A stretch of DNA of 15,214 nt from Candidatus Hydrogenedentota bacterium (GCA_030430835.1 JAUIKJ010000018.1:1-15214), one strand, 5' to 3'. Numbered from the stretch's first letter, positions 1-7,841 are shown. A program made the numbers and translations. Notes: generated by a model not told the origin, from the letters alone.

Positions 1-623
1 CACGCGTCGACATGCATCCACACGCCGGCCTCCTCGGCCATTGCTCCGAGCTCCTCGATCGGATCGATCAGTCCGTACGGGAAGCTCGGCGCCGAGCCGA
101 CCACCATGATCGTGTTCTCGTCGATCCGTGCGCGCATCGCCGCGGCGTCGGCCAGGAGGTCGTCCCGGACCGGGACGCGCCGGAGCTCCAGGCTCATCAT
201 CTGGCTCGCCTTGTCGAAGGCGGGGTGGGCGCTGAACGGCGCGACGATGTTGGGTGGGCCCGTCGGCGGACGATGAGCCCGCGCGTGGTCGCGTGCCGCC
301 TTCACCGCCATCGTGATCGAGTCGGTGCCGCCCGACGTGATGTTCCCGACGCTCTCGTCGCCGCCGTGCAGGAGATCGAGGCCCATGCCGACGACCTCGT
401 CCTCCATCTGCTTGAGAGACGGAAACGCGGCCGGGCCCAGCCCGTTCTCGGACATGTAGAGTGCGTAGGCTTCCTTCTGCACGCGAGCGACGTCCTCGCC
501 CGCGTTGAACACGTAGACGGCGGTCCGACCGTCGCGCCACTTCGCGTCACCGGAACCACGTTCGATCATCTGCTGCCGAAGGTCCTCCCAGGACGCACCG
601 GCTCGGGGCATAGGATGAGGCAT
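1..623 (-). CDS. Sphingosine-1-phosphate lyase-like PLP enzyme, C-terminus cut by window edge
   Basis: A group II PLP-dependent lyase/decarboxylase of the sphinganine-1-phosphate aldolase (SGPL1/Dpl1) type. Known members cleave phosphorylated sphingoid bases to a fatty aldehyde and phosphoethanolamine. Only the first ~207 residues lie in the window. Family motifs appear in order: a Gly-rich entry near 23-38, an FPSLKQMEDEVV segment at 67-78, the PLP phosphate-binding TSGGTDS at 96-102, SAHPAFDKA at 131-139, and GSAPSFPYGLIDPIEE leading to the cofactor-contacting HVDA at the edge. The Schiff-base lysine lies beyond the edge. The start at 623 (MPHPMPRAG) has an AAGGAG ribosome site at 629-634; a second Met at 611 is in frame but lacks that spacing. 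There is no N-terminal membrane segment, unlike the eukaryotic enzymes. It may act on another amino acid; the family call is firm, the substrate is not. Confidence 0.85.
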   Translation of the reverse strand, partial: MPHPMPRAGASWEDLRQQMIERGSGDAKWRDGRTAVYVFNAGEDVARVQKEAYALYMSENGLGPAAFPSLKQMEDEVVGMGLDLLHGGDESVGNITSGGTDSITMAVKAARDHARAHRPPTGPPNIVAPFSAHPAFDKASQMMSLELRRVPVRDDLLADAAAMRARIDENTIMVVGSAPSFPYGLIDPIEELGAMAEEAGVWMHVDA

Positions 624-628
624 CTCGA

Positions 629-634
629 CTCCTT
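629..634 (-). promoter_or_regulatory. Ribosome binding site AAGGAG of the S1P-lyase-like gene
   Basis: AAGGAG on the minus strand, five bases before the ATG at 623. It fixes the start, and it directly abuts the base of the 635-726 hairpin. Confidence 0.7.
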
Positions 635-726
635 GGGGACGTTCGTTACCTTTTCGGGACTTGTTACCTTTTCCGCCGTCGCGCTCTCGAAAGGTAACAT
701 TTTCCGAAAAGGTAACGAACGTCCCC
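635..726. repeat. 92-base REP/MITE-like imperfect hairpin with GTTACCTTTTC units
   Basis: A perfect 23-base inverted repeat (635-657 with 704-726, ends GGGGACGTTCG) shares its axis with an inner 10-base inverted repeat (662-671 TGTTACCTTT with 690-699). The two are separated by a 4-base internal bulge and closed by an 18-base loop. The core GTTACCTTTTC is present in both left half-units and, inverted, on the right. It is AT-richer than the surrounding sequence. It fills the gap between the lipoprotein stop (731) and the ribosome site of the S1P-lyase-like gene, so it could act as a terminator or an mRNA structure. The form fits REP/BIME elements or small non-autonomous transposable elements; no transposase is visible nearby. 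Confidence 0.75.
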
Positions 727-730
727 TGGG

Positions 731-1369
731 TCAGTGGGTGGCGAAGCAGTAGATGCGGCCGGAGCCGAGGCGTTCGGCGAGGCCCTCTTGGGTGCAGCTG
801 GCCGATTCGTGGGTGGAGTTCCAGGTGGAGACGATTCCGGCCGGGGCGATGGCGTCGCTGTGGCCGACCTGGGCGACCTCCGTCGCTGCGTTCGAGGTCC
901 AGTCGCGGCAGGTGCGGCCTTCGAACCAGGTCCCGTCGAGCCGGGTGCCGGTCACGATGTCGTGCTCGAGGATGGGCACGGGTTCGCCGTTCTCGTCGAG
1001 CACGAGCGGGTCACCGTCGAGCCGGATGCCTTCGCTGTGGAGCTGGTCGAGTCCGTCCGCGACCCGCACGCCGGCGGCGTTGTACCAGGGGCCGATCCCG
1101 ATGCGGTCGCGTGCGTCCTCGTGCGCCGTGGAGAGATAGGCGCGCCACGTCCGCGAGCCGGCGCCGGCTGCCGCGGCCAGCCGCGTGCAGAGCTCGTCGG
1201 CTCCTTCGAGCCCGCCGTAGTCGCCGCCGGCCGCGCCGGTGCCCACGCTCGTCGCGAAGAAGGAGAGCGGGTCTGGTCCGTCGATCGGGGTCGCGCCGCT
1301 CTGCCCGTCGCCGCACGAAGCCGCGCCGAGCAGGAGGGGAGCGATCAGAAGAGCCGTTCGTACGCGCAT
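731..1369 (-). CDS. Small lipoprotein with DUF1554-like / C-type-lectin-like fold
   Basis: A 212-residue exported protein. Residues 1-19 form a lipoprotein signal (MRVRT, hydrophobic core LLIAPLLLGAAS, Cys19), so it should be lipid-anchored at the cell surface or periplasm. The mature part contains GGDYGGLEGADELC (48-61), TWRAYLSTA (74-82) and WYNAAGVRVADGL (95-107), a pattern typical of DUF1554-type / endostatin-like lectin folds in myxobacterial and deltaproteobacterial surface proteins. Four other cysteines (61, 154, 192, 208) could form two disulfides, as in that fold. The ligand is unknown. No Shine-Dalgarno is visible before the ATG at 1369; a possible -10 (TATAGA) lies only eight bases upstream, so the mRNA may be leaderless. 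It lies between the spermidine-synthase-like gene upstream and the hairpin repeat downstream. Confidence 0.75.
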   Translation of the reverse strand: MRVRTALLIAPLLLGAASCGDGQSGATPIDGPDPLSFFATSVGTGAAGGDYGGLEGADELCTRLAAAAGAGSRTWRAYLSTAHEDARDRIGIGPWYNAAGVRVADGLDQLHSEGIRLDGDPLVLDENGEPVPILEHDIVTGTRLDGTWFEGRTCRDWTSNAATEVAQVGHSDAIAPAGIVSTWNSTHESASCTQEGLAERLGSGRIYCFATH

Positions 1370-1377
1370 GGAGGACG

Positions 1378-1383
1378 TCTATA
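1378..1383 (-). promoter_or_regulatory. Possible -10 element (TATAGA) of the lipoprotein gene
   Basis: TATAGA on the minus strand, eight bases before the lipoprotein ATG. There is no good -35 at 16-18 bases. If used, transcription would begin at or next to the start codon, which would explain the missing ribosome site. Weak evidence. Confidence 0.25.
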
Positions 1384-1445
1384 GCGCAGGTGGGTTCGAG
1401 GAGGGGAGACCTCGAAGACCCGGCCGATCGGGGCGAGATCCTCGG

Positions 1446-3197
1446 TCAGCGGGGCGATCCCGTGGTCGGGGCGTGCCCGGGGGGCGGGGGCGCGGCCGAT
1501 GGCCAAACGTCCGAGGCGCTCCGGTCCGGACGGCCGGGCGCGAGCGTCCCCGGCGGCAGCAATGTCGAGGCGGCCGCGAGGGCGCGCGCCGCCTCGTCGT
1601 CGCGACCGGCCGCGAAGAGCGCGTTCGCCTGCTGCAGGGCGCTGCCGCCGCGGCGCGCCCGATCGGCGCCCGTCCCGAGGTCGGGATACAGCGGGTCCGA
1701 GCCGCGCGGGAGACGGGTCTGACGCTCCCCCACCCAACGGGTCCACGCGAGACCGACGAACGGCTCGAGGTCGGCCGCGTGGCGACGAGAGGTCGAGGCC
1801 GCCGACAGCTCGATCCGCGGACGCGTGAGCGTGTTCCGTGGCGTGGTGCCGGGGGACGCCTCCAGAGGCGAGACGTACGCCGACCAGAATGCCGCCGGAT
1901 CCGACATCCAGCGGTCGGAGGAATCGGCGCGAGCGAGCCGGCGGACGGCCGCCTCGACGTCCGCCGCAGGTGCGACGGCGTCTCGCCAGCCCACCAGCGC
2001 GACGATCGGATGCTCGCCGTAGAAGTCTCCCCGGAAGGCGGCGGAGACGGGGAACACGTCGGTGAACGTGGCCGCGATGGTCGCGAAGTCGTCGCTCGAG
2101 AGCTGGTACAGCGGTAGCCACTGCGCCGCGACGCCGGCCGGTCGGAGACGCTCGCGAACCGCTTCGAAGTGCTCGCGACCATAGAGCGCCCCGGCCCGCC
2201 ACGGAACGAAGAGGTCGCCCACGATCACGTCGAAGTCGTCACGCGTGTGACGGAGGTAGTTGCGCGCATCGTCCAGGACGACGCGCGCCCGATCGTCCCG
2301 GTAGATCCCCCGGTTCGCGTCGTGGAAGTACGACGCCGCGGCGGTCGCCACCTCCGGTACGATCTCCACCAAGGTCACCTCGTCGACGTCGTGGGCGAGC
2401 GCGGCGCTGGCGGTGATCCCGGTCGCCGTTCCGACGAAGGCGACCTTCCGCGGGGCGGCGTGGAGCAGAAGAGGCAGGTGTCCTTGGCGTTCCTCGTGCA
2501 CCGTCTCGGAGGTGCCTCCGAGCGAGTAGTGATCGTCGACGCGGATGTGACGTTCCCCCGCGCGCTCGAGAACCGAGACGATTCCCGAGGGGCTCGCGCG
2601 CTCGAAGAGCACCGCCGTCCCCGGCACCCGCCGGGAGAGCGGAGGTGCGAACGGGCTCGCCACGATCACGACCAGGGCGAGGCCGACGGTCGCGGCGGCG
2701 GCACGCGGCCATCGAGACGATCCGGGTGTCGTCGGGAGCGCGACGCCGGCGACCGCGCACACGGCCGCCGCGACCGCGAAGGCCGCCCACGGACCGCACC
2801 AGGGAAGCAGGACGAATGGCGCCGCGATCCCGCCCGCGATCGCGCCTACGGTGTTCGCGAGCGAGAGCTCGCCCACGTAGGCACCGATCGTCGGGTGATC
2901 GCCCGTCGCGCCGTCGTCGGCGCACGAGGCGAGCGCCGGAATGTCGCGCATGCCATGGCGCCCGGGCGAAAGAAAAAACAGGGCGATCACCACGTGCTTT
3001 GCACCCCGTTCCACACACCGGGCAAAGGCGGCGGGAATGTCTGGCGCGGCAAGTTCCATGTGCGCGTGTTCGACAATGGCCACGCCGGACTGTGCGGCGT
3101 AAAGTGACGCGACATCCTCCAGCATGGTGTTGGCCTGTTCTCGTTTCGAGCCATGGTCAACGATCAGGACAGCGGTATCGGTCGACAAGCTATTCAC
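1446..3197 (-). CDS. Chimeric ORF: CbiX chelatase N-terminus joined to spermidine-synthase-like membrane protein
   Basis: A 583-residue frame with a GTG start at 3197. Residues 1-~90 are a small CbiX/sirohydrochlorin cobaltochelatase: LIVDHGSKRE with the metal-site His15, HAHMEL (44-49) and FFLSPGRH (74-81). The chelatase then stops short of its expected last ~30-40 residues. From about residue 92 the protein becomes the C-terminal part of a MFS-fused spermidine-synthase-like protein: LANTVGAIAGG (113-123), membrane segments near 113-132, 135-154 and 167-183, the SAM-site VGTATG (255-260), LVEIVPEV (276-283), VIVGDLFVPW (324-333), LYGREHF (338-344) and QWLPLYQL (359-366). A low-complexity Ala/Pro tail follows. 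Family members carry more N-terminal membrane helices, missing here. Base composition jumps at the same place. I read it as two broken genes joined, not a working bifunctional enzyme; polyamine synthesis by the C-terminal part is unproven. Confidence 0.8.
   Translation of the reverse strand: MNSLSTDTAVLIVDHGSKREQANTMLEDVASLYAAQSGVAIVEHAHMELAAPDIPAAFARCVERGAKHVVIALFFLSPGRHGMRDIPALASCADDGATGDHPTIGAYVGELSLANTVGAIAGGIAAPFVLLPWCGPWAAFAVAAAVCAVAGVALPTTPGSSRWPRAAAATVGLALVVIVASPFAPPLSRRVPGTAVLFERASPSGIVSVLERAGERHIRVDDHYSLGGTSETVHEERQGHLPLLLHAAPRKVAFVGTATGITASAALAHDVDEVTLVEIVPEVATAAASYFHDANRGIYRDDRARVVLDDARNYLRHTRDDFDVIVGDLFVPWRAGALYGREHFEAVRERLRPAGVAAQWLPLYQLSSDDFATIAATFTDVFPVSAAFRGDFYGEHPIVALVGWRDAVAPAADVEAAVRRLARADSSDRWMSDPAAFWSAYVSPLEASPGTTPRNTLTRPRIELSAASTSRRHAADLEPFVGLAWTRWVGERQTRLPRGSDPLYPDLGTGADRARRGGSALQQANALFAAGRDDEAARALAAASTLLPPGTLAPGRPDRSASDVWPSAAPPPPGHAPTTGSPR
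2925..2960. other. Junction between two genomes or genome segments
   Basis: Between codons ~80 and ~91 of the chimeric ORF the protein switches from CbiX to spermidine-synthase-like sequence. GC in 60-base blocks is 75, 73 and 77% for 2761-2940, and 67, 63 and 55% for 3001-3180. The shared stretch DIPALA (85-90) would fit either parent protein, so the exact breakpoint may be hidden in microhomology. Either an assembly chimera or a real recombination junction. Confidence 0.7.
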
Positions 3198-3302
3198 GGG
3201 GCACTCTTCGTAGTTTGGTTGCAGGTCATCGCGGGACGGCGCCCAAGCACCTTCCTTTCAGGCCAACAACCGCCGCCCGCCGCGAATCATTCCCACGCCG
3301 GC

Positions 3303-4532
3303 TCAGGCCAGTAAGGGCAAGGTGTCGTAGCTCCCGCCCAGCAAGGTCTCCGGGTTGGCTGCGAACCAGTCCTGCAGCACCGTGGCATAAACTGCGCGGA
3401 AGTCTGTGGTGTGTTTCAGGTCGCCCTGATCGAGATCGGTCAGGCTGGGGGGGGTGCCGTAGAGGCCGCCCTGCACATGCTTTCCAATCAGGAACATTGG
3501 TGCGGCCGTACCGTGATCCGTGCCGCCGCTGGCGTTCTCCGCCACGCGGCGTCCGAACTCGCTGAAGACCATCGTTGTGACCCGGTCCGCCGTACCGTCT
3601 TTCTCGAGCTGTCGCTGGAAGTCGTGAATGGACTCTGCGAAGCCCGTAAGCAGGCGGTCGTGTGCCGCGAGTTGGCCTGCGTGCGTGTCAAAGCCGCTTG
3701 CGGACACATAGTACACGCGCGTGGACAGGTCGCCACGAATGAGCCCCGCCACCATACCGAGTTGCTGCCCGACCGAATTGCGGGCCCCACGCTTCATGCC
3801 CGCGACCCCGCCTTTGTCCGCGGCCCGCCGTACTTCATGGGAACTGCGCACCGCGTTCGCCGTGGTGTGGCGGAGGAAGTCCACTGTGTTGTTCGCCGCG
3901 ACACCGACTTGGTTCAGACGCGTGAAGGCGTCCTCGGTATCGGCACCGTCGCCGGGTTCCCAACCGAAGCGGGTCGGGTCCATGGTGGATACCCCGAAGC
4001 CGCGCGTGCCGGTGAAGGCCTGCGGGCGTTCCGCGTCCACGGCAAGTCCCACCTGCGGCCGGGCTGTGCCGCTGCACGTGTTGTCGAAGTAGCGGCCAAT
4101 CCAGCCATCACCGAGGAACTCGTTCGCGTTGCTTGCGGTGTGCCAGATCTCCATGCTGCGGAAATGGGAACGGTCCGGGTTTGGATACCCCACGCCCTGG
4201 ATGATGGCGGTCTTCCCGTCGTCATAGAGGCGCATCAGGTCGGTGAGCCCGGCGTTCAGCGCGAGGTCGTCATTGACCTTGACCAGTTGCTCCTTCTGCA
4301 GGCCTAGGTTCGGGCGCGCACGGTAGTAGGCGTCGTCGGACCATGGGACCACCGTGTTCAGGCCGTCATTGCCGCCCCCCAACTGGACCACCACGAGCAC
4401 GCGGTCGTCGTCGAAACCGGCGATGGCCTGGCGGCCCGCCTCCTCGGCGGCATGGGCGAGGAAGCGGGGGGCGAGGCCCATCGCGGAGAAGACCGCCGCA
4501 CTGTGCAGAAAGTCGCGTCTTGAAAGCGTCAT
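3303..4532 (-). CDS. DUF1501 protein, Tat-exported
   Basis: A 409-residue DUF1501 protein, related to the alkaline-phosphatase/sulfatase fold but of unknown reaction. The N-terminus carries a twin-arginine signal (SRRDFLHSAAVFSAMGLAP, 4-22), so it should be exported folded. Family motifs: VVVQLGGGNDGLNT (47-60), NPDRSHFRSMEIWHT (118-132), SGFDTHAGQ (279-287), FSEFGRRV (323-330) and GGTDHGTA (336-343); the Asp/His pairs look like metal ligands. The start at 4532 is chosen because AAGGAA (4541-4546) sits eight bases upstream and the Tat motif follows at once; an in-frame start at 4580 would overlap the preceding gene. It begins 16 bases after the DUF1800 stop, an arrangement conserved in many bacteria, so co-transcription and a joint role are likely. 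Length is normal for the family. Confidence 0.93.
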   Translation of the reverse strand: MTLSRRDFLHSAAVFSAMGLAPRFLAHAAEEAGRQAIAGFDDDRVLVVVQLGGGNDGLNTVVPWSDDAYYRARPNLGLQKEQLVKVNDDLALNAGLTDLMRLYDDGKTAIIQGVGYPNPDRSHFRSMEIWHTASNANEFLGDGWIGRYFDNTCSGTARPQVGLAVDAERPQAFTGTRGFGVSTMDPTRFGWEPGDGADTEDAFTRLNQVGVAANNTVDFLRHTTANAVRSSHEVRRAADKGGVAGMKRGARNSVGQQLGMVAGLIRGDLSTRVYYVSASGFDTHAGQLAAHDRLLTGFAESIHDFQRQLEKDGTADRVTTMVFSEFGRRVAENASGGTDHGTAAPMFLIGKHVQGGLYGTPPSLTDLDQGDLKHTTDFRAVYATVLQDWFAANPETLLGGSYDTLPLLA

Positions 4533-4548
4533 GATGGGAGTTCCTTGC

Positions 4549-6249
4549 TTAGCAGATTTGATACTCGGCCATGCTTCCAATCAGATGCAGCACAGCGTGG
4601 CGGTTGTCGACGGAAATGTCTTCCGGTTTCGCGGGGGTGCCGGGTTCTTCGAAGCCGAGGGCGGTCAGGAGCAGCGCGCGCTGGTCCGCAGCGGGCGGCA
4701 CCGCGAGAAAGCGGTCGGCGAGCGCGTTGATGCATTCCCCTGCCGTGTCGAACTGCAGATCATCGAAGAGCCAGGCGGGATCGGCGGCTTCCCAGGGCGG
4801 CAGTTGAATGCCGTATTTTGTCAATAGTGCGCGGCGTTGTGCGGGTGCGCCCTTGCGGATGATTTCGTTGGCCTCCTTGCGTGCGGCGGCCGGTTGGTCC
4901 TCCAGCTTCTGCTTCAACGCCGCCATGATGTTCTTGCGCCATTCGCGGGTCACGTCGCGGAAGGTCAACGGTTCTTCTGCCGCCGTGGCCGCGCCATCGG
5001 CCATCATGGCGGGCTGCATCATCATTCTCTCAGATTCTTCGGCCTTGCCCATGGCGCGCTTGCGGGCGCTGCCGATCGAGGCCTGTATCAGCAGCGGCGG
5101 CATGTTGTAGCGGGCCAGCAGGGCGTTTGCGTTGATCCAGGCGCGGTTGCCGTCCCAGCCCTTCACATTAGGCGGATAAAATAGATCCTGGCCCAGGGTC
5201 CGGCAGGCGTCGGCAACCCGCTCGTAGGGCACGTCTTCAATGCCGAGATCCGCGCAGAGGCGCACCAAGAATTGCGCAGGGCTCTTGATCTGCGTGCCCA
5301 TGGCCTGCTCGGAATAGAAGGCCTGTGTAGCAAACATCTTGCGCAGCATTGGACGCAGTTCATAGTCGTTCTCGCGCAGCACCGCGGCCAGCGCCTGGAC
5401 GATCTTTGGGTCCGGATGCTCATGGGCAAAGTAGGCCCAAAGCTTGCCCGCGAAAAATTCCGCCGTGGCGGATTGCTCGAAGATGATGTCAATGATGTTC
5501 CAGCCATCGAAGTTGCCGGTGCGGCCCATGAAGGACTTTTCGCCGTCGTCATGTTTGCTGGTGGCGTAGGTGAAGCCCTTGCGGCCAAAGGTCCAGCCCG
5601 TAAAGGCCCGGGCCGCGGCCTTGATGTCGTCTTCGGTGTAATTGCCCTGGCCCAGCGTGAAGAGCTCCATCAGTTCCCGGGCCCAGTTCTCGTTCGGATG
5701 CGCTTTCGTGCTGCGCCGGTTGTCGAGGTAGTCCAGCATGGACTCGGACTGGCCGACCGCGATGGTGAGTTTCTTCAGGTTGCCCGCGGCATTTTTGCGG
5801 AACACCTGGTTGAGGTCGTAGTTGTACTGCGATTGCTTGACCTTGGCGGCGGAAGTCGCGAAGTGCCCGTGCCAGAACAACGTCAGTTTCTCCTCCAGCG
5901 GGCGGGGCGTGGTCGCCATCCGCTGAAGCCACCAGGCCTTGAGTTGTGTGTGCGCCATGCGCTCCATCATCTGGTACTCGGCGTAGCGCATCCGGAGCTC
6001 CTCGTCACTGAGATCCGGGTAGGTTTTCGCCATGCGCCGGCGCGCCGTGGGCTGGATTAGAAAGTCCGGCGCGGAGAACTGGTCCGACAGTTTGTGGAAC
6101 TGGACCAGGTATTTCACGGCTTCCTTCACGCCCATGTCGGCTAGATCGGCCGCACGCGTGTGGGGCACGCCGAAACCGGCGCGGTTGAGCAGGTGCCTCG
6201 CGTGGCGCGGCGACCAGTCCGCAGGGTCCAGGGGCGTCAGGGCATCCAT
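4549..6249 (-). CDS. DUF1800 family protein
   Basis: A 566-residue DUF1800 protein of unknown biochemical function, almost always found beside DUF1501. Motifs include HLLNRAGFG (19-27), LTLFWHGHFATS (122-133), NENWARELMELFTLGQGNY (186-204), ARAFTGWTF (213-221) and PPNVKGWDGNRAWINA (359-374). A Met-rich, low-complexity stretch near residues 400-420 separates this core from a less conserved C-terminal part. No convincing signal peptide or membrane helix is visible, so how it reaches the DUF1501 partner is unclear. The ATG at 6249 has AAAGGAG at 6258-6264, eight bases upstream; a TTG one codon earlier is less likely. It is the first gene of the DUF1800-DUF1501 operon and diverges from the gene at 6400 across ~150 bases. 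Confidence 0.93.
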   Translation of the reverse strand: MDALTPLDPADWSPRHARHLLNRAGFGVPHTRAADLADMGVKEAVKYLVQFHKLSDQFSAPDFLIQPTARRRMAKTYPDLSDEELRMRYAEYQMMERMAHTQLKAWWLQRMATTPRPLEEKLTLFWHGHFATSAAKVKQSQYNYDLNQVFRKNAAGNLKKLTIAVGQSESMLDYLDNRRSTKAHPNENWARELMELFTLGQGNYTEDDIKAAARAFTGWTFGRKGFTYATSKHDDGEKSFMGRTGNFDGWNIIDIIFEQSATAEFFAGKLWAYFAHEHPDPKIVQALAAVLRENDYELRPMLRKMFATQAFYSEQAMGTQIKSPAQFLVRLCADLGIEDVPYERVADACRTLGQDLFYPPNVKGWDGNRAWINANALLARYNMPPLLIQASIGSARKRAMGKAEESERMMMQPAMMADGAATAAEEPLTFRDVTREWRKNIMAALKQKLEDQPAAARKEANEIIRKGAPAQRRALLTKYGIQLPPWEAADPAWLFDDLQFDTAGECINALADRFLAVPPAADQRALLLTALGFEEPGTPAKPEDISVDNRHAVLHLIGSMAEYQIC

Positions 6250-6358
6250 CAAGACAACTCCTTTGTCGCTTTCATCAGTTTACGCCGTATGCGGATAAAA
6301 CCCCAACACCTGGGCCGGGGTTCCCCATCTCCGGGGCGCCACGCGCCGGGGCGTTTCG

Positions 6359-6364
6359 TATAGT
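6359..6364 (+). promoter_or_regulatory. Possible -10 (TATAGT) for the repeat protein at 6400
   Basis: TATAGT, followed by an overlapping second TATAGC, lies 35 bases before the ATG at 6400 in an otherwise GC-rich spacer. No good -35 is seen. Just upstream is a small GGCGC-cac-GCGCC hairpin and a direct repeat of CCGGGGCG. Confidence 0.35.
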
Positions 6365-6399
6365 ATAGCGGGCAATCATTCCCGTGGGATCCTGTCTCC

Positions 6400-7800
6400 A
6401 TGCAACGAATTCGCCTGATTCTGCCCTTCATCGCCGTTCTGCTCCTCGCGGCCGGGTGCCTCTGGCTGGTGTTGCGTACCGGGTCCGTGCCCGAGCCGCC
6501 GCCCCTGACGCGTGCCGAGACCGCTGCCCCGACGCTTCCCGCCGCGTCAGCGGAGCCGGATTGGGGCGATTGGACGCCGGCGGCGGCTACCCCGGCACCG
6601 GCATCCGCGCAGGACAGCCCGGTGCCCACGGCGGAACCCGAGGGCCACGCCGTGGTGGGGCGTGTGTTTGACGAACGCGGCGCGCCAATCGCCGGGGCCG
6701 AGTTGTACATCAATCGCCAGCAATTGGAGACGGGTGAAGCGGCCGATGCGATCACGGGAGCCGATGGGCGGTTCCTGCTTCAGGATCCACCGCCCCAGGG
6801 ATTCCGCCTCAGTGCCTACCATGAAGCGCATCCACCCGGTTACGAAGTGGTGCCCTCGAACTTCCCGCCATCGCAGGAACTGCGTATCGTGCTGCCGGAT
6901 GGTGGCGCGGTAGCCGGACGGGTGACGGTTGGCGGATCACCCTTGGGGGATGCGCACGTTACGCTTGGCCCGGTGGGCGGGCAGTATCGCAAGGTCGGCA
7001 CGGACGGGCAGGGACGCTATCGGATCGGTGGTATCGCGCCCGGGCGCTACGACATCATGGCCCGCTATACAAGTGGCGGCACGAACGTTCTGGAGCGGCA
7101 TTCTTCCCGGCAGGTAGAAATCAGCATCGGTCGCACGACCACGCAAGACTTCAACCTCTATGGTGGCGCGGCCATCCTGCGCGGACGAATCCGCGTGGGG
7201 GATGGACCGGCCGAGCGAAGCCGGATTAACGGCGTGGTCACCGTGCCGGATGGCGAGCGCGAAATCTTCAACCTTGAAGTCGTCGGGGGGGACTACGCGC
7301 TGAACGAACTGCCCCCGGGTCGCCTGAGTTTCAATGTGCACGTCCTCGAGTATGCGGGCCAGCATCAGAATGGTTTGTCTCCCTATGCGGGGAACACGGA
7401 CAACCTGCGCCGCAGCGAGAGCTTCGAAATCCAGTCGGGGCAGGTGTATGAGCGCGACTTCGAGTTCTTTCCCGCTGTGGGCATTCGTGGCACGGTCCAG
7501 GGGATCCGTGCCGACGAGCGCGCTTCGGTGCTGGTGTTGGAGGGCTATAGAGAGATCAATTCGTGGACCATGGACACCTTCCTCACGCTGGCCGCCCAGA
7601 AGATTCGGAGCCAGCGCGTGGGCTCGGGCACCTTTATCGTCAACGACCTGCCGCCCAGCGACTACACCGTGCTGGCCTACATTGAGCCGCGCGACGTGAC
7701 GATGGACCCGGAAGCGGTCTTGGCCAGCCTGCGCGTGGATATGCTCTACATCGCATTGGGGCCCGGCGAGATGCAGGAGCTGGCGCTCGACCTGCGCTGA
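6400..7800 (+). CDS. Membrane-anchored protein with carboxypeptidase-regulatory-like repeats
   Basis: A 466-residue envelope protein. Residues 6-26 are a hydrophobic anchor; LLLAAGC (14-20) resembles a lipobox, but the hydrophobic stretch runs past Cys20, so an uncleaved helix is equally possible. A Pro/Ala-rich linker (30-80) follows. At least three Ig-like regulatory-carboxypeptidase (CarboxypepD_reg) modules come next: about 83-165 (VVGRVFDERGAPIAGAEL, then GADGRFLL), 168-254 (VAGRVTVGGSPLGDAHVTL, then GQGRYRIGGIAPGRYDI) and 257-350 (LRGRIRVGDGPA, then YALNELPPGRLSF). A fourth, more divergent one probably covers 367-466. These modules are usually structural or binding units at the cell surface; no catalytic residues are visible. 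The Shine-Dalgarno is weak (GTGGGA about 13 bases upstream). It diverges from the DUF1800 operon. Confidence 0.85.
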   Translation: MQRIRLILPFIAVLLLAAGCLWLVLRTGSVPEPPPLTRAETAAPTLPAASAEPDWGDWTPAAATPAPASAQDSPVPTAEPEGHAVVGRVFDERGAPIAGAELYINRQQLETGEAADAITGADGRFLLQDPPPQGFRLSAYHEAHPPGYEVVPSNFPPSQELRIVLPDGGAVAGRVTVGGSPLGDAHVTLGPVGGQYRKVGTDGQGRYRIGGIAPGRYDIMARYTSGGTNVLERHSSRQVEISIGRTTTQDFNLYGGAAILRGRIRVGDGPAERSRINGVVTVPDGEREIFNLEVVGGDYALNELPPGRLSFNVHVLEYAGQHQNGLSPYAGNTDNLRRSESFEIQSGQVYERDFEFFPAVGIRGTVQGIRADERASVLVLEGYREINSWTMDTFLTLAAQKIRSQRVGSGTFIVNDLPPSDYTVLAYIEPRDVTMDPEAVLASLRVDMLYIALGPGEMQELALDLR

Positions 7801-7841
7801 AACCGGACGTGGTGCGGGGGCGTCCAAGGGGGCAACGCCGC

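Noticed and set aside
2169..3107. Plus-strand open frame of 312 codons
   Set aside because: Antisense to the spermidine-synthase-like coding region and rich in Arg/Asp/Gly runs, as expected for a shadow frame; it also crosses the composition junction.
1446..3197. A genuine bifunctional CbiX-spermidine-synthase fusion enzyme
   Set aside because: Both halves are truncated at the join, and the base composition changes there, so a joined pair of fragments is far more likely than a designed fusion.
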